64,000 bases of DNA, from the NCBI RefSeq assembly GCF_003818115.1, contig NZ_RPOI01000018.1, forward strand, positions 124,001 through 188,000, read 5' to 3'. This DNA comes from Citrobacter youngae. Its GTDB lineage: Bacteria; Pseudomonadota; Gammaproteobacteria; Enterobacterales; Enterobacteriaceae. The notes beneath the pieces were generated by a model, which worked only from the letters and a program-made list of their open reading frames with translations, was not told the origin of the DNA and searched no databases. Numbering within the stretch: position 1 is the first letter of the stretch; each line of letters starts with the position of its first letter. Below, in pieces: positions 20,785 through 31,286 of the stretch. The position numbers and the translations under genes are program-made.

Positions 20785-21906
20785 ATGAAATCGGGCCGTT
20801 TTATCGGAGTGATGTCTGGAACCAGCCTTGATGGTGTGGATGTTGTGCTGGCGGCGATAGATGAAACGATGGTTGCGCAGCAGGCAAGTCTGACATGGCC
20901 CATCCCCGTTCATGTAAAACAGGCCATTCTGGATATTTGTCAGGGGCAGCAACTGACGCTTTCCCAATACGGTCAACTGGACACGCAGTTGGGGCGTTTG
21001 TTCGCTGATGCGGTGAACGCGTTGCTGCAGCAGGAAAAATTAAAACCGCAGGATATTGTCGCGATCGGCTGTCATGGGCAAACCGTGTGGCATGAACCGA
21101 CAGGAATTGCGCCACACACGCTACAAATTGGTGATAACAACCAGATTGTAGCGCGTACCGGGGTAACGGTGGTCGGTGATTTTCGTCGGCGCGATATCGC
21201 GTTAGGTGGACAGGGGGCACCGCTGGTTCCAGCTTTTCATCAGGCGTTGCTGGCGCATCCAACGGAACGCCGGATGGTGTTAAATATTGGTGGTATTGCC
21301 AATCTGTCACTGCTCATTCCAAAACAACCGGTTCGGGGGTATGACACCGGCCCGGGCAATATGCTGATGGATGCGTGGATTTGGCGGCAATGTGGCCAAC
21401 CTTATGATAAAGATGCACAGTGGGCCTGCTCGGGTACAGTGATCCTGCCACTGTTGCAAACGATGCTTAACGATCCGTATTTCTCTGCACCAGCGCCAAA
21501 GAGTACGGGGCGCGAATATTTCAATTATGGCTGGATTGAACGCCATCTGGCGCAGTTTCCGGGAATTCGCCCACGAGACGTACAGGCGACTTTGGCTGAA
21601 CTGACGGCCGTGACGATTTCCGAGCAGGTCCTATTGAGCGGTGGGTGTGAACGGTTGATGGTATGTGGCGGCGGTAGTCGCAATCCACTTCTTATGATGC
21701 GTCTGGCGGCGCTGCTGCCAGGGACGGAAGTGACCTCCACCGATGAAGCCGGGATCAGTGGTGATGATATGGAAGCGTTGGCCTTTGCCTGGCTGGCGTG
21801 GCGTACACTCGCGGGACTGCCGGGCAACCTGCCTTCGGTGACCGGCGCATCTGAGCCCAGCGTTTTAGGGGCTATTTTCCCCGCCAATCCACGAACTCAG
21901 AGTTAA
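20785..21906 (+). CDS. anmK: Anhydro-N-acetylmuramic acid kinase
   Basis: Phosphorylates and opens 1,6-anhydroMurNAc released during wall recycling, giving MurNAc-6-P for MurQ. The protein has 373 residues in the ASKHA fold: N-terminal phosphate-1 loop [12 protein letters not shown], adenosine motif [14 protein letters not shown] near residue 290, and [14 protein letters not shown] near 182. AAAGGA precedes the ATG. It heads the run anmK-mliC-pdxH-tyrS-pdxY, all on the same strand as in E. coli. Confidence 0.96.
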   Translation: MKSGRFIGVMSGTSLDGVDVVLAAIDETMVAQQASLTWPIPVHVKQAILDICQGQQLTLSQYGQLDTQLGRLFADAVNALLQQEKLKPQDIVAIGCHGQTVWHEPTGIAPHTLQIGDNNQIVARTGVTVVGDFRRRDIALGGQGAPLVPAFHQALLAHPTERRMVLNIGGIANLSLLIPKQPVRGYDTGPGNMLMDAWIWRQCGQPYDKDAQWACSGTVILPLLQTMLNDPYFSAPAPKSTGREYFNYGWIERHLAQFPGIRPRDVQATLAELTAVTISEQVLLSGGCERLMVCGGGSRNPLLMMRLAALLPGTEVTSTDEAGISGDDMEALAFAWLAWRTLAGLPGNLPSVTGASEPSVLGAIFPANPRTQS

Positions 21907-21999
21907 CTGAAATTATTTCAGGCGCTATACCGATAAACTAGGGATGTTAGGGAGGGTGTTTTTGCCCTCCGGGACCAGGAAAGTCTTCAGGAAATGGCT

Positions 22000-22323
22000 A
22001 TGAAAAAATTGTTATTAGTGTGTCTGCCCGTATTGCTTACCGGTTGTAGTGTGTACAACCAATTTGTCGAGCGCATGCAAACGGATACGCTCGAATACCG
22101 CTGTGATGAAAAACCGCTTACCGTAAAATTGAACAATACCCGACAGGTGGCGAGCTTTGTTTATGATAATCAACTATTGAATCTCAAACAGGGTGTGTCG
22201 GCATCAGGTGCACGCTATACCGATGGTATCTACGTCTTCTGGTCTAAAGGCGACGAGGCAACGGTCTATAAACGAGACAGAATTGTGCTAAATAACTGTC
22301 AGTTACAGAACCCGAAGCGTTGA
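22000..22323 (+). CDS. mliC: MliC, membrane-bound lysozyme C-type inhibitor
   Basis: A lipoprotein of about 107 residues. The signal [17 protein letters not shown] has the lipobox LLTGC. The mature domain ([14 protein letters not shown] ... [17 protein letters not shown] ... LNNCQL) is the MliC/PliC fold that blocks C-type lysozyme through its conserved Ser/Lys loop. I favour the ATG at 22000, seven bases after AGGA; the ATG two codons upstream, matching the annotated E. coli start, is almost on top of that site. Confidence 0.92.
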   Translation: MKKLLLVCLPVLLTGCSVYNQFVERMQTDTLEYRCDEKPLTVKLNNTRQVASFVYDNQLLNLKQGVSASGARYTDGIYVFWSKGDEATVYKRDRIVLNNCQLQNPKR

Positions 22324-22381
22324 GATTTTCACCTGGGCGGCGCACAATAGCGTCACCCACTGACAATCCGTAGCCAACATC

Positions 22382-23038
22382 ATGTCTGATAACGACGAAT
22401 TGCAGCAAATCGCGCATCTGCGCCGTGAATACACGAAAGGTGGTCTTCGCCGCCGCGACCTTCCCGCCGAACCCCTTGCGCTGTTTGAGCGCTGGCTGGG
22501 GCAAGCCTGTGATGCCAAACTGGCAGACCCTACCGCTATGGTCGTCGCAACAGTCGATGAACACGGTCAGCCGTATCAGCGAATCGTGTTGCTCAAACAT
22601 TATGATGACAAAGGGTTGGTGTTTTATACCAACATGGGCAGCCGTAAGGCGCACCAGATCGAGAACAACCCACGCATTAGCCTCTTGTTCCCCTGGCATA
22701 CGCTGGAACGGCAGGTGATGGTCATCGGCAAGGCCGAACGCTTGTCCACGCTTGAGGTGGTAAAATATTTCCACAGTCGCCCGCGCGATAGCCAGATTGG
22801 CGCCTGGGTTTCTAAGCAGTCCAGTCGGATCTCCGCACGCGGAATTCTGGAAAGTAAATTTCTTGAGCTGAAGCAGAAGTTTCAGCAAGGGGAAGTTCCG
22901 TTGCCGAGTTTCTGGGGCGGCTTTCGCGTGAGCATTGAACAAATGGAGTTCTGGCAGGGTGGTGAAAACCGTCTGCACGACCGTTTTTTATACCAACGTG
23001 AAGATGACGCGTGGAAAATTGACCGTCTGGCCCCCTAA
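22382..23038 (+). CDS. pdxH: Pyridoxine/pyridoxamine 5'-phosphate oxidase
   Basis: An FMN enzyme that oxidises pyridoxine- or pyridoxamine-phosphate to pyridoxal phosphate, the last step of B6 synthesis and salvage. It is 218 residues, as in E. coli. FMN-contact segments [27 protein letters not shown] and the C-terminal motif [23 protein letters not shown] are intact. It is 58 bp after mliC. pdxY, the matching salvage kinase, is two genes downstream. Confidence 0.97.
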   Translation: MSDNDELQQIAHLRREYTKGGLRRRDLPAEPLALFERWLGQACDAKLADPTAMVVATVDEHGQPYQRIVLLKHYDDKGLVFYTNMGSRKAHQIENNPRISLLFPWHTLERQVMVIGKAERLSTLEVVKYFHSRPRDSQIGAWVSKQSSRISARGILESKFLELKQKFQQGEVPLPSFWGGFRVSIEQMEFWQGGENRLHDRFLYQREDDAWKIDRLAP

Positions 23039-23164
23039 AGATGCAAAATTCTTGTTTTAAGCGCTGGTGCTGATGAATCCGGCGCTTTATTCTATGTCTC
23101 TTTCGCATCAGGCGAAAAGTCGTGTACCGGCAAAGGTGCAGTCGTTTTATACATGGAGATTTTG

Positions 23165-24439
23165 ATGGCAAGCAGTAACTTGATTAAACAATTGCAAGAG
23201 CGGGGGCTGGTGGCCCAGGTGACGGACGAGGAAGCGTTAGCAGAGCGACTGGCGCAAGGCCCGATCGCGCTCTATTGCGGCTTCGATCCTACCGCTGACA
23301 GCTTGCATTTGGGGCATCTGGTTCCATTGTTATGCCTGAAACGCTTCCAGCAGGCAGGCCATAAGCCTGTTGCGTTGGTGGGTGGTGCAACGGGTCTGAT
23401 TGGCGATCCGAGCTTTAAAGCCGCCGAGCGTAAACTGAATACTGAAGATACCGTGCAGGAGTGGGTGGATAAAATCCGCAAACAGGTGGCACCGTTCCTC
23501 GATTTCGACTGTGGCGACAACTCGGCGATTGCTGCGAACAACTACGACTGGTTTGGCGGTATGAACGTACTGACTTTCCTGCGTGATATCGGCAAACACT
23601 TCTCCGTAAACCAGATGATCAACAAAGAAGCGGTTAAGCAGCGTCTGAACCGTGACGATCAGGGGATCTCCTTTACCGAGTTTTCTTACAACCTGCTGCA
23701 AGGTTATGATTTTGCCTGCCTGAATAAACTGCATGGCGTGGCATTGCAAATTGGCGGTTCTGACCAGTGGGGTAACATTACCTCGGGTATCGATCTGACC
23801 CGCCGTCTGCATCAGAATCAGGTATTTGGCCTGACGGTTCCGCTGATCACTAAAGCTGACGGTACCAAATTCGGTAAAACGGAAGGTGGCGCAGTTTGGC
23901 TGGATCCGAAGAAAACCAGCCCATACAAGTTCTACCAGTTCTGGATCAACACAGCTGACGCGGACGTATATCGCTTCCTGAAATTCTTCACTTTCATGGA
24001 CATTGAAGAGATCAATGCGCTGGAAGAAGAAGATAAGAACAGCGGTAAAGCGCCGCGTGCCCAGTATGTTCTGGCTGAGCAGGTAACGCGTCTGGTTCAC
24101 GGCGAAGAAGGTTTAGTGGCGGCGAAACGCATTACCGAAAGCCTGTTCAATGGTAACCTGAGCGACCTGAGCGAAGCGGACTTCGAACAGCTGGCGCAGG
24201 ATGGTGTACCGATGATTGAAATGGACAAGGGTGCCGACCTGATGCAGGCGCTGGTGGATTCTGAACTGCAGCCTTCTCGCGGTCAGGCGCGTAAGACCAT
24301 TGCGTCTAATGCGGTCACCATTAATGGTGAGAAACAATCTGACCCGGAATATTTCTTCCAGGACAGTGATATTTTGTTCGGCCGCTACACCTTACTGCGC
24401 CGTGGCAAAAAGAACTACTGTCTGATTTGCTGGAAGTAA
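23165..24439 (+). CDS. tyrS: Tyrosyl-tRNA synthetase
   Basis: Class I synthetase, 424 residues from the ATG at 23165, chosen because GGAGATTTTG precedes it; a frame ATG four codons earlier lacks a site. The HIGH motif appears as HLGH ([10 protein letters not shown]), the KMSKS-like loop as [11 protein letters not shown], and the C-terminal S4-like RNA-binding domain starts around residue 350 ([21 protein letters not shown]). It joins tyrosine to tRNA-Tyr. A hairpin terminator follows before pdxY. Confidence 0.97.
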   Translation: MASSNLIKQLQERGLVAQVTDEEALAERLAQGPIALYCGFDPTADSLHLGHLVPLLCLKRFQQAGHKPVALVGGATGLIGDPSFKAAERKLNTEDTVQEWVDKIRKQVAPFLDFDCGDNSAIAANNYDWFGGMNVLTFLRDIGKHFSVNQMINKEAVKQRLNRDDQGISFTEFSYNLLQGYDFACLNKLHGVALQIGGSDQWGNITSGIDLTRRLHQNQVFGLTVPLITKADGTKFGKTEGGAVWLDPKKTSPYKFYQFWINTADADVYRFLKFFTFMDIEEINALEEEDKNSGKAPRAQYVLAEQVTRLVHGEEGLVAAKRITESLFNGNLSDLSEADFEQLAQDGVPMIEMDKGADLMQALVDSELQPSRGQARKTIASNAVTINGEKQSDPEYFFQDSDILFGRYTLLRRGKKNYCLICWK

Positions 24440-24451
24440 GTCAAAGTCAGC

Positions 24452-24484
24452 AGGGGCGTGGGAAACTACGCCCCTTTATTTTTT
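24452..24484 (+). terminator. Terminator/attenuator between tyrS and pdxY
   Basis: AGGGGCGT/ACGCCCCT stem (24452-24459 and 24468-24475), eight-base loop, followed by TTATTTTTT. It would end most tyrS transcripts only 18 bp before the pdxY start. Confidence 0.85.
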
Positions 24485-24502
24485 AGGGTTGTGGTAAGTA
24501 AA

Positions 24503-25363
24503 ATGAAGAATATCCTCGCCATCCAGTCCCACGTTGTTTTTGGCCATGCCGGCAACAGTGCTGCCGAATTTCCGATGCGTCGTCTTGGCGCGAATGTCTG
24601 GCCGCTCAACACCGTTCAGTTTTCTAACCACACGCAGTACGGTAAATGGACCGGCTGTGTTATGCCACCCAGTCACCTGACTGAGATTGTTCAGGGCATT
24701 GCTGATATCGATAAACTTCAGACCTGCGATGCGGTGCTGAGTGGTTATCTGGGATCCGCTGAGCAGGGCGAGCATATTCTGGGTATTGTGCGCAAAGTGA
24801 AAGCGGCAAATCCCCAGGCGAAATTCTTTTGCGATCCAGTGATGGGTCATCCTGAAAAAGGGTGCATCGTGGCACCTGGCGTTGCGGAATTTCATGTTCG
24901 TCACGCACTTCCGGCCAGCGACATTATCGCGCCAAATCTGATTGAACTCGAAATTCTGAGCGAGCATGCGGTTAACAATGTTGATGAGGCGGTGCTGGCT
25001 GCCCGTGAACTGATTGCGCAGGGGCCGGAAATTGTGCTGGTTAAGCATCTTGCCCGTGCAGGCATGAGCGCAGATCGCTTTGAGATGCTGTTGGTCACCG
25101 CTGATCAGGCGTGGCATATCAGCCGTCCGCTTGTTGATTTTGGCTCACGCCAACCGGTTGGCGTTGGTGACGTCACCAGTGGCTTGCTGTTGGTTAAACT
25201 GTTGCAGGGGGCTTCATTGCAGCAGGCGCTGGAACATGTGACTGCGGCGGTGTACGAAATTATGATCGCCACCAAAGAGATGCAGGAGTATGAGCTGCAG
25301 GTGGTTGCCGCTCAGGATCGTATCGCGAAACCGGAACACTACTTTAGCGCTACTCAGCTGTAA
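24503..25363 (+). CDS. pdxY: Pyridoxal kinase 2 (PdxY)
   Basis: A 286-residue ribokinase-superfamily kinase that phosphorylates pyridoxal in B6 salvage. It shows the substrate region [29 protein letters not shown], and the anion-hole/catalytic motif [12 protein letters not shown] near residue 220. The start at [10 protein letters not shown] matches E. coli; the longer frame upstream runs into the tyrS terminator. Confidence 0.96.
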   Translation: MKNILAIQSHVVFGHAGNSAAEFPMRRLGANVWPLNTVQFSNHTQYGKWTGCVMPPSHLTEIVQGIADIDKLQTCDAVLSGYLGSAEQGEHILGIVRKVKAANPQAKFFCDPVMGHPEKGCIVAPGVAEFHVRHALPASDIIAPNLIELEILSEHAVNNVDEAVLAARELIAQGPEIVLVKHLARAGMSADRFEMLLVTADQAWHISRPLVDFGSRQPVGVGDVTSGLLLVKLLQGASLQQALEHVTAAVYEIMIATKEMQEYELQVVAAQDRIAKPEHYFSATQL

Positions 25364-25369
25364 TCAATG

Positions 25370-25441
25370 TGCAATGGCGCTCACGCTTATCGGGCCTGAG
25401 TTTGGCTGTAGGCCGGGTAAGCGCAAGCGCTACCCGGCAAC
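25370..25441. repeat. REP/BIME element between pdxY and gstA
   Basis: Two inverted REP-like units: GCTCACGCTTATCGGGCCTG and TGTAGGCCGGGTAAGCGCAA with its partner CGCTACCCGGCA. These are standard enterobacterial extragenic palindromes, placed between convergent genes. Confidence 0.85.
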
Positions 25442-25446
25442 AACAA

Positions 25447-26052
25447 TTAATTTAATCCTTCCGCTTTAAGCGCTGCGGCAACCGCCGGGCGTTCAGCCAT
25501 CCGCGCCATATACGCCTCGATATGGCTTAATCCTGCCATATTCAACTTAACCGCATACGCCCAACGCAGTACGGTAAACAGATAGGCATCAGCAATGCTG
25601 AAGCGTGCGCCGCAAATCCACGGGTTGTCTTTCAGCGATTCGTTCACATACTGCATTTTTTTCTCAAGCAATGCGCGTACGGTTGGTTTGTACTCCTCTG
25701 GCGTGTCCGGGCGGAACAGTGGGGTAAAACCTTTATGTAGCTCTGTAGCGATATAGTTAAGCCATTCGATAGTTTTGTAGCGGGAGAGACTGCTGGTAGG
25801 GGCCAGGAGATGACGGTCTGGAACGGTATCTGCGAGATATTGCATGATGGCGACGCCTTCGGTCAGTAGTGTACCATCATCCAGCAACAGTGCGGGAACT
25901 TGTCCTTTCGGGTTTACCGCGAAAAAATCGTCGCCGTTTTCCAGGCGTTTCTTCATCAGATCAACACCATCCAGAGTGAAATCTTTACCGCTCTCACGAA
26001 GTGTGATGTGGGAAGCGAGAGAACAAGCGCCCGGTTTGTAGAACAGTTTCAT
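25447..26052 (-). CDS. gstA: Glutathione S-transferase
   Basis: A 201-residue beta-class GST. The thioredoxin-like N-domain begins [21 protein letters not shown] with Cys10, the residue that forms a mixed disulphide with glutathione in bacterial beta-class enzymes; the helical C-domain starts near residue 87. Ligand contacts [24 protein letters not shown] are intact. Acts in detoxification and oxidative stress; natural substrates are not certain. Confidence 0.95.
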   Translation of the reverse strand: MKLFYKPGACSLASHITLRESGKDFTLDGVDLMKKRLENGDDFFAVNPKGQVPALLLDDGTLLTEGVAIMQYLADTVPDRHLLAPTSSLSRYKTIEWLNYIATELHKGFTPLFRPDTPEEYKPTVRALLEKKMQYVNESLKDNPWICGARFSIADAYLFTVLRWAYAVKLNMAGLSHIEAYMARMAERPAVAAALKAEGLN

Positions 26053-26102
26053 CGGTAACTCCTTTTGGCTGAGGTATACCGTATGGTAGTGCTACCTGGA
26101 GC

Positions 26103-26133
26103 AAAAAAAAAGCCGCTAACAACAGTTAGCGGC
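26103..26133 (-). terminator. Terminator of dtpA
   Basis: GCCGCTAAC/GTTAGCGGC, a perfect 9 bp stem with a four-base loop, followed on the minus strand by a run of nine T residues. It is 24 bp past the dtpA stop. Confidence 0.93.
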
Positions 26134-26156
26134 CTGAAATTAAGTTTCCCTGAGAA

Positions 26157-27662
26157 TTACGCTGTTGCGGCCTTAGCGGCTTTCTCATCGGCTTCGTCGT
26201 CCTGAGTCATACGATTCAGTTTCGGTGCCGTCAGCAGCATCAGAACAGCGATAACCGCCGTTGCAACACCAATCTGCAGGAACACGCGACCGTAGACTTC
26301 CAAAGACATCAGCGGATCGGTCACATTCTCCGGAACCGCCATCATGTTAGCCACGTAACCACCGATGATGTTTGCACCGGCAGTGGTCAGGAACCAGCTA
26401 CCCATAATGAAGCCCATCAGACGCTGTGGAACCAACTGTGCCACCATCGCCAGGCCCAGACCAGAAATCATCAGTTCACCGATACTTTGCAGACCGTAGC
26501 AGATGATCAGCCAGTTAACAGAAACGATGCCCGCATCGGTCGCGAATTTAGCGCCCAGCGGCAGGATCAGGAACGCACCGGAACACAGCACCATACCAAT
26601 CGCAAATTTGGTTGGCATCGGCAGCGTATCGCCCATCTTGTTATAGATAGCGGCGAGGATTGGGCTACCAATGATGATCCAGAACGGGTTCAATGCCTGG
26701 TACTGTTCAGGTTCAAAAGCAATACCCAGAATAGAGTGCTCAACGTTACGAATCGCGAAGAAGTTCAGAGACGTCGGCATCTGGCTGTACAGCACGAAGA
26801 AGATAATCGCTTCCAGCATCAGAATGAAGGCAACGATCATTTTACGACGGGCAGCACCGTGCATGGTGAAGGCTTCTTTACCGAAGATAAATACGATACC
26901 GATGGCAATCACACCCAGAACCATACGTGCGATCTGCTGGTTGTGCAGCAGCCAGGTTGCAATCGCGATCAGCACCACAACGCCAACGATGGTCAGCAGC
27001 AGGTTACGGAAGTTGATTGGTTCAAAGTCAGGCTTGGAACCGTACTGTTTAACCCAGCGCTGGCAGAAGGCGAAGTTAACAACGGTGATCAGCATACCCA
27101 CAACGCTCAGGGCGAACGCGGTGCTCCAACCGTAACGCGCTGCCAGCCACGGTGTTGCCAGCATAGAGAAGAATGAGCCGATGTTGACGGACATGTAGTA
27201 CATGGTGAATGCACCATCAAGACGCGGGTCATCTTTGGCATAGCAGGTAGAAAGCAGGGAAGATGGGTTCGCTTTAAACAGGCCGTTACCGACCGCGATG
27301 GCTGCCATACCCATATAAACGATACCCGCATCGTGACCAGACCATGCAACCAGCGCATAACCAATGGCCAGGACAACGGCACCCAGCATAATGACGCGTT
27401 TTGTACCCAGAACTTTATCACCTAACCAGCCACCAATGGCAACAAGGCCATACACCAGGGCGCTAAAGGAGGAGAAAAGGGTGATGGAATCCGCTTCTGA
27501 CATACCCAGTTGCTTCACCAGGTAGACGGCCATAATCCCTTGCAGGCCGTAATAACCAAAACGTTCCCATAGCTCAATTGAGAAAATGAGATAGAACGCT
27601 TTTGGTTGTTTGAAGGCGTTTAAACTGACGCTTTCTGTTGGTTTATTGTTTGCAGTAGACAC
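26157..27662 (-). CDS. dtpA: Dipeptide/tripeptide proton symporter DtpA (TppB)
   Basis: A 501-residue POT/PTR-family transporter. The family signature [19 protein letters not shown] lies near residues 30-48 and the membrane has about 14 helices. The E. coli start is MSTANQKPTESVS; here that is a GTG at 27662 preceded by AGAGGTAAAA, so I reject the longer frame reaching upstream to 27785. The protein imports di- and tripeptides with protons. E. coli dtpA depends on OmpR; I could not identify the OmpR sites. Confidence 0.96.
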   Translation of the reverse strand: MSTANNKPTESVSLNAFKQPKAFYLIFSIELWERFGYYGLQGIMAVYLVKQLGMSEADSITLFSSFSALVYGLVAIGGWLGDKVLGTKRVIMLGAVVLAIGYALVAWSGHDAGIVYMGMAAIAVGNGLFKANPSSLLSTCYAKDDPRLDGAFTMYYMSVNIGSFFSMLATPWLAARYGWSTAFALSVVGMLITVVNFAFCQRWVKQYGSKPDFEPINFRNLLLTIVGVVVLIAIATWLLHNQQIARMVLGVIAIGIVFIFGKEAFTMHGAARRKMIVAFILMLEAIIFFVLYSQMPTSLNFFAIRNVEHSILGIAFEPEQYQALNPFWIIIGSPILAAIYNKMGDTLPMPTKFAIGMVLCSGAFLILPLGAKFATDAGIVSVNWLIICYGLQSIGELMISGLGLAMVAQLVPQRLMGFIMGSWFLTTAGANIIGGYVANMMAVPENVTDPLMSLEVYGRVFLQIGVATAVIAVLMLLTAPKLNRMTQDDEADEKAAKAATA

Positions 27663-28273
27663 TTTTACCTCTTTTTTTACATCCCATATCAACGGGGGTG
27701 TTCTGGTACGTGATGAGTCAAGTTCATCCGTCCGATTGTTATAGTGGGAGGGGAAACGGCAAGTAATGTTCACTATCTTGACCATTCAGACAAGGGGTTT
27801 GTAATAATCTGTTACATATAACTCAGATGGTGAAATCGTCGGGGCTGAGAAATGTTATCCAGCGTTAAATTTCTTCATATGGAGAATGGCAGATTTTTAC
27901 ACTGTCAGGATGGGGTTAAAATGGGAATGAGGCGATATGTTCTGCTATTTTGGCTTGAAGGTAGTGATATGGTCCATTATCTGAAAAATAGCCAGTGTAA
28001 TGTTTTGTATCGAAACGAACCTGTCAGGTCATCTGATTGTAATTTTAACTACAAAATAATAAATATTTTACATAATGTTATCAGGGTGATCTTGATCACG
28101 GATGGATAGAAATTTCTACTATTAAAAAAACGATTAACCTACTCAGGTGTTAGTTCACAAGAATATTACATTAGATATGCAGGAAGGTACGGCATCATTG
28201 TCGGGAAATTAACGGTTGAGAAGTGCATAACTAATCGTTATGAAATAGGGGCCAGCGTTATGGCCCCATGTTG
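27663..28273. other. Long upstream region of dtpA
   Basis: A 611 bp AT-rich stretch between the dtpA start and the nth stop, both on the minus strand. It holds a GTGATC-TT-GATCAC palindrome (28086-28099) and a run of TA-rich promoter-like sequence. A plus-strand 85-codon open frame (27852-28109) has no ribosome-binding site and no family likeness, so I do not call it a gene. Confidence 0.6.
28086..28099. promoter_or_regulatory. Candidate CRP-type palindrome upstream of dtpA
   Basis: GTGATCTTGATCAC fits the GTGA-N6-TCAC core of a CRP site and is a perfect inverted repeat. It is about 425 bp from the dtpA start, which is far for direct control, so the role is uncertain. Confidence 0.35.
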
Positions 28274-28909
28274 TCAGATATCGACTTTTTCTTTGAATTC
28301 GCAAAGATCTTCGATAATGCAGGAACCGCAACGTGGTTTTCTGGCTATGCAGGTGTAGCGACCATGAAGAATTAACCAGTGGTGGCAATCGACTTTAAAT
28401 TCACTGGGGACGACTTTCAGCAGTTTCTCTTCGACCTGTTCGACGTTTTTACCTGGGGCAAATTGTGTCCGGTTACATACCCGGAAAATGTGGGTATCTA
28501 CGGCAATCGTTGGCCAGCCGAAGGCGGTATTTAACACTACATTCGCCGTCTTGCGCCCAACGCCAGGCAGGGCTTCTAATGCGGCTCTGTCTTCCGGAAC
28601 CTCGCCATTGTGCTTTTCCAGTAAAATGCGGCAGGTTTTAATCACGTTCTCCGCTTTGCTGTTAAACAAACCGATTGTCTTGATGTAGGACTTAACACCT
28701 TCAACGCCGAGTTCCAGCATCGCGGCAGGCGTATTAGCGACGGGGTAAAGCTTAGCTGTTGCTTTATTGACGCTGACATCGGTGGCCTGCGCGGAGAGCA
28801 AGACCGAAATCAGCAGTTCAAACGGTGATGTAAAATTAAGCTCGGTTGTCGGATGCGGATTGTTATCACGCAGGCGCGTCAGTATTTCCAGCCGTTTTGC
28901 TTTGTTCAT
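28274..28909 (-). CDS. nth: Endonuclease III
   Basis: DNA glycosylase/AP lyase that removes oxidised pyrimidines. It has 211 residues. The helix-hairpin-helix LPGVGRKTANVVL supplies catalytic Lys120, and Asp138 is in AVDTHIFRV. The C-terminal [4Fe-4S] loop has the C-x6-C-x2-C-x5-C spacing (CIARKPRCGSCIIEDLC). Its start overlaps the rsxE stop by one base, so it is the last gene of rsxABCDGE-nth. Confidence 0.97.
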   Translation of the reverse strand: MNKAKRLEILTRLRDNNPHPTTELNFTSPFELLISVLLSAQATDVSVNKATAKLYPVANTPAAMLELGVEGVKSYIKTIGLFNSKAENVIKTCRILLEKHNGEVPEDRAALEALPGVGRKTANVVLNTAFGWPTIAVDTHIFRVCNRTQFAPGKNVEQVEEKLLKVVPSEFKVDCHHWLILHGRYTCIARKPRCGSCIIEDLCEFKEKVDI

Positions 28910-29601
28910 TACACATTCCCTGTTTCACCCGCCGGGTCTGCTGCCATAGCGGCCTCGGCACGACGCTTCTTCATCTTTTCATCAATCAGATACTTAACAG
29001 CCAGCATCAGCCCCAGGCCAATGAATGCACCCGGCGGTAGCATGGCCAGCAGAAATGGTGTGTCAGTATGGAAGATCTCCACGCGCAGGACTTTGGCCCA
29101 ATTGCCCAGCAGTCCGTCTGCGCCGTCGAACAATGTACCGTTACCTATGATTTCACGCAGCGATCCGAGAACAAACATGGCGCCGGTCGCCCCCATGCCA
29201 ATAGAAAAACCATCGAGTGCGGATAATGCAGGGCCTTTTTTGGCGGCGAAGGCTTCTGCGCGGCCAACAACAATACAGTTGGTCACAATCAGCGGGATAA
29301 AGATACCCAGAGACTGATACAGGCCAAAGGCGTAGGCATTGATAAGCATTTGTACCGCACTCACTACGGAGGCGATGATCATGACATAAATGGGAATACG
29401 GATTTCGGGCGGTGTCCAGCGGCGTAGCGCTGAAATTGTCAGGTTTGTCAGGGTCAACACCAGCGTAGTCGCAAGCCCCAGACCTAACGCATTGGTTGCA
29501 GTAGAGGTAACGGCCAGCAACGGGCACATCCCGAGTAACTGTACAAGGGCGGAGTTATTTTTCCAAAGCCCCTGAACAATGACGTCTTTAATTTCGCTCA
29601 T
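28909..29601 (-). CDS. rsxE: RsxE, membrane subunit of the SoxR-reducing complex
   Basis: A 230-residue inner membrane protein with about six helices, paralogous to RsxA and NqrD/RnfE; the motif [10 protein letters not shown] carries the conserved Cys thought to share an intramembrane Fe-S site with RsxA. The Rsx (Rnf) complex drives electrons to reduce SoxR and switch off the SoxRS response. It ends one base into nth and begins two bases after rsxG. Confidence 0.96.
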   Translation of the reverse strand: MSEIKDVIVQGLWKNNSALVQLLGMCPLLAVTSTATNALGLGLATTLVLTLTNLTISALRRWTPPEIRIPIYVMIIASVVSAVQMLINAYAFGLYQSLGIFIPLIVTNCIVVGRAEAFAAKKGPALSALDGFSIGMGATGAMFVLGSLREIIGNGTLFDGADGLLGNWAKVLRVEIFHTDTPFLLAMLPPGAFIGLGLMLAVKYLIDEKMKKRRAEAAMAADPAGETGNV

Positions 29602-29603
29602 GG

Positions 29604-30224
29604 TTATTCTCCACAGGCGCTAAGTTGAGGAAGTTGCGCAGGCAGCGTCTGCGCATATAAACCGGCGCGTTTTACTGCATTCACTACCGCACGCGGCGTG
29701 ATGGTTGCGCCCGTAAACTGGTCAAAGTCGCCGCCGTCTTTTTTCACCGTCCAGTGAGGGTCGTTCTCTGCACTAATCGTTTTGCCGCTAAAATGGGTTA
29801 TCCAGTCTGACAGACGTAACTCGATTTTATCACCGAGGCCTGGTGTTTCATGATGTTCTGTCACCCGCGTACCCAGCACAGTACCGTTGAAATCTACACC
29901 AACCAGCAGTTGAATTGCGCCGGAATAACCATCGGGGGCCGTGGCCTCCAGAATTGCCGCAACCGGACGATCGTCCTGGCGGGCAATATACACTCGGTGG
30001 CTGCCTTTGCCTAACGCTGGCGCATCGACCAGATAACAACTCTCAGGCAAGTTATTATTGTAGCGTTCGCCAGGCAGAACCTGATCGAACAGTGCTTTTT
30101 GCTGCAGCGCGGCCTGTTCATCAATAGTGGACTTGGTTAATTGATTGATTGCCGCGGTTAACCCCGTCGAGCCCGCAGCAAACAGCGCCAGTGTAATACC
30201 GTGTTTACGAATCGTTTTCAGCAT
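29604..30224 (-). CDS. rsxG: RsxG, periplasmic flavin-bearing subunit
   Basis: A 206-residue protein with one N-terminal membrane anchor and an FMN-binding domain. The sequence [15 protein letters not shown] contains the S/T-G-A-T motif whose last Thr carries covalent FMN in RnfG/NqrC. It is the fifth gene of the operon, 9 bp after rsxD. Confidence 0.96.
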   Translation of the reverse strand: MLKTIRKHGITLALFAAGSTGLTAAINQLTKSTIDEQAALQQKALFDQVLPGERYNNNLPESCYLVDAPALGKGSHRVYIARQDDRPVAAILEATAPDGYSGAIQLLVGVDFNGTVLGTRVTEHHETPGLGDKIELRLSDWITHFSGKTISAENDPHWTVKKDGGDFDQFTGATITPRAVVNAVKRAGLYAQTLPAQLPQLSACGE

Positions 30225-30233
30225 AGGGAGTCC

Positions 30234-31286
30234 TTAGCGATGTCCGTACACGCGAGGGCGAGTGTAATAATCAATCAGCGGAACCGTGATATTTGCCAGC
30301 AATACGGCAAAGGCTACACCGTCAGGATAACCGCCAAAACTGCGAATCAACCATACTAACAACCCCGCAAGTGCGCCAAAAATCAGGCGACCACGGTTGG
30401 TAGTTGATGCCGTAACGGGATCGGTAAGAATAAAGAATGCACCCAGCATGGTGGCGCCGGAAAGCAGGTGCAACTGCGGTGATGCCAGAGAGTCTGGCGA
30501 GAAAATCCAGCCTAACGTGGCGCAAACAGCGAGCGATAGCAGGAAGCTCACCGGGATGTGCCAACGAATCGCTTTCTGCCATAACAACACGATGCCGCCC
30601 GCCAGCCAGGCAAGGTTAACCCACTGCCAACCCGCGCCCGCGAGCATGCCGCTGTAAATCGGATACTGCATCACCTGTTCAACGGTACGCCCTGCATGTA
30701 GTGACGTCTTAAAGGTATCGAGAGGCGTTGCCTGACTGATGCCGTCGATCCCTATACGGAGCGTGTTCATATCGCTGCCGCCAGCGGTATGTCCGGTAAA
30801 GATAACGTTTAAAGCATCAAAAAAGCCGGGCACCGTAGCGGCAATTTCATGTGGTGGCAGCCAGCTTGTCATCTGCACCGGGAATGAGATCAACAGCACG
30901 ACATAACCAATCATTGCCGGATTAAATGGATTCTGCCCAAGACCGCCATACAGCTGCTTGGCAATGATAACGGCGAAGACGGTACCCAGGATCACCATCC
31001 ACCACGGAGCCAGGGGAGGAATACTGACGGCAAGCAGCAACCCTGTAAGCAGGGCGGAGTTGTCTTTCAGGATTGCGGCAACGGGCTGTTTACGTAGTTT
31101 AAGCACGCCCGCTTCGGCGGCGATGGCACTGACCGATGCCAGCACTATCTGGAACAATGTACCCCAGCCGAAGAACCACCATTGAGCGGCAATTCCTGGT
31201 AATGCAGCAATCAGAACCAGCATCATGATACGCGATGTCTGACGCTGGTTATGGGTATAAGGGGAGCTAGCTATTCTGAATACCAT
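30234..31286 (-). CDS. rsxD: RsxD, membrane subunit with covalent FMN site
   Basis: A 350-residue inner membrane protein of the RnfD/NqrB type with about nine or ten helices. The flavinylation motif is seen in [21 protein letters not shown]. Its start codon directly follows the rsxC stop. Confidence 0.96.
   Translation of the reverse strand: MVFRIASSPYTHNQRQTSRIMMLVLIAALPGIAAQWWFFGWGTLFQIVLASVSAIAAEAGVLKLRKQPVAAILKDNSALLTGLLLAVSIPPLAPWWMVILGTVFAVIIAKQLYGGLGQNPFNPAMIGYVVLLISFPVQMTSWLPPHEIAATVPGFFDALNVIFTGHTAGGSDMNTLRIGIDGISQATPLDTFKTSLHAGRTVEQVMQYPIYSGMLAGAGWQWVNLAWLAGGIVLLWQKAIRWHIPVSFLLSLAVCATLGWIFSPDSLASPQLHLLSGATMLGAFFILTDPVTASTTNRGRLIFGALAGLLVWLIRSFGGYPDGVAFAVLLANITVPLIDYYTRPRVYGHR

Noticed and set aside
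27852-28109. 85-codon plus-strand frame upstream of dtpA
   Set aside because: No ribosome-binding site, no family likeness and AT-rich random composition.
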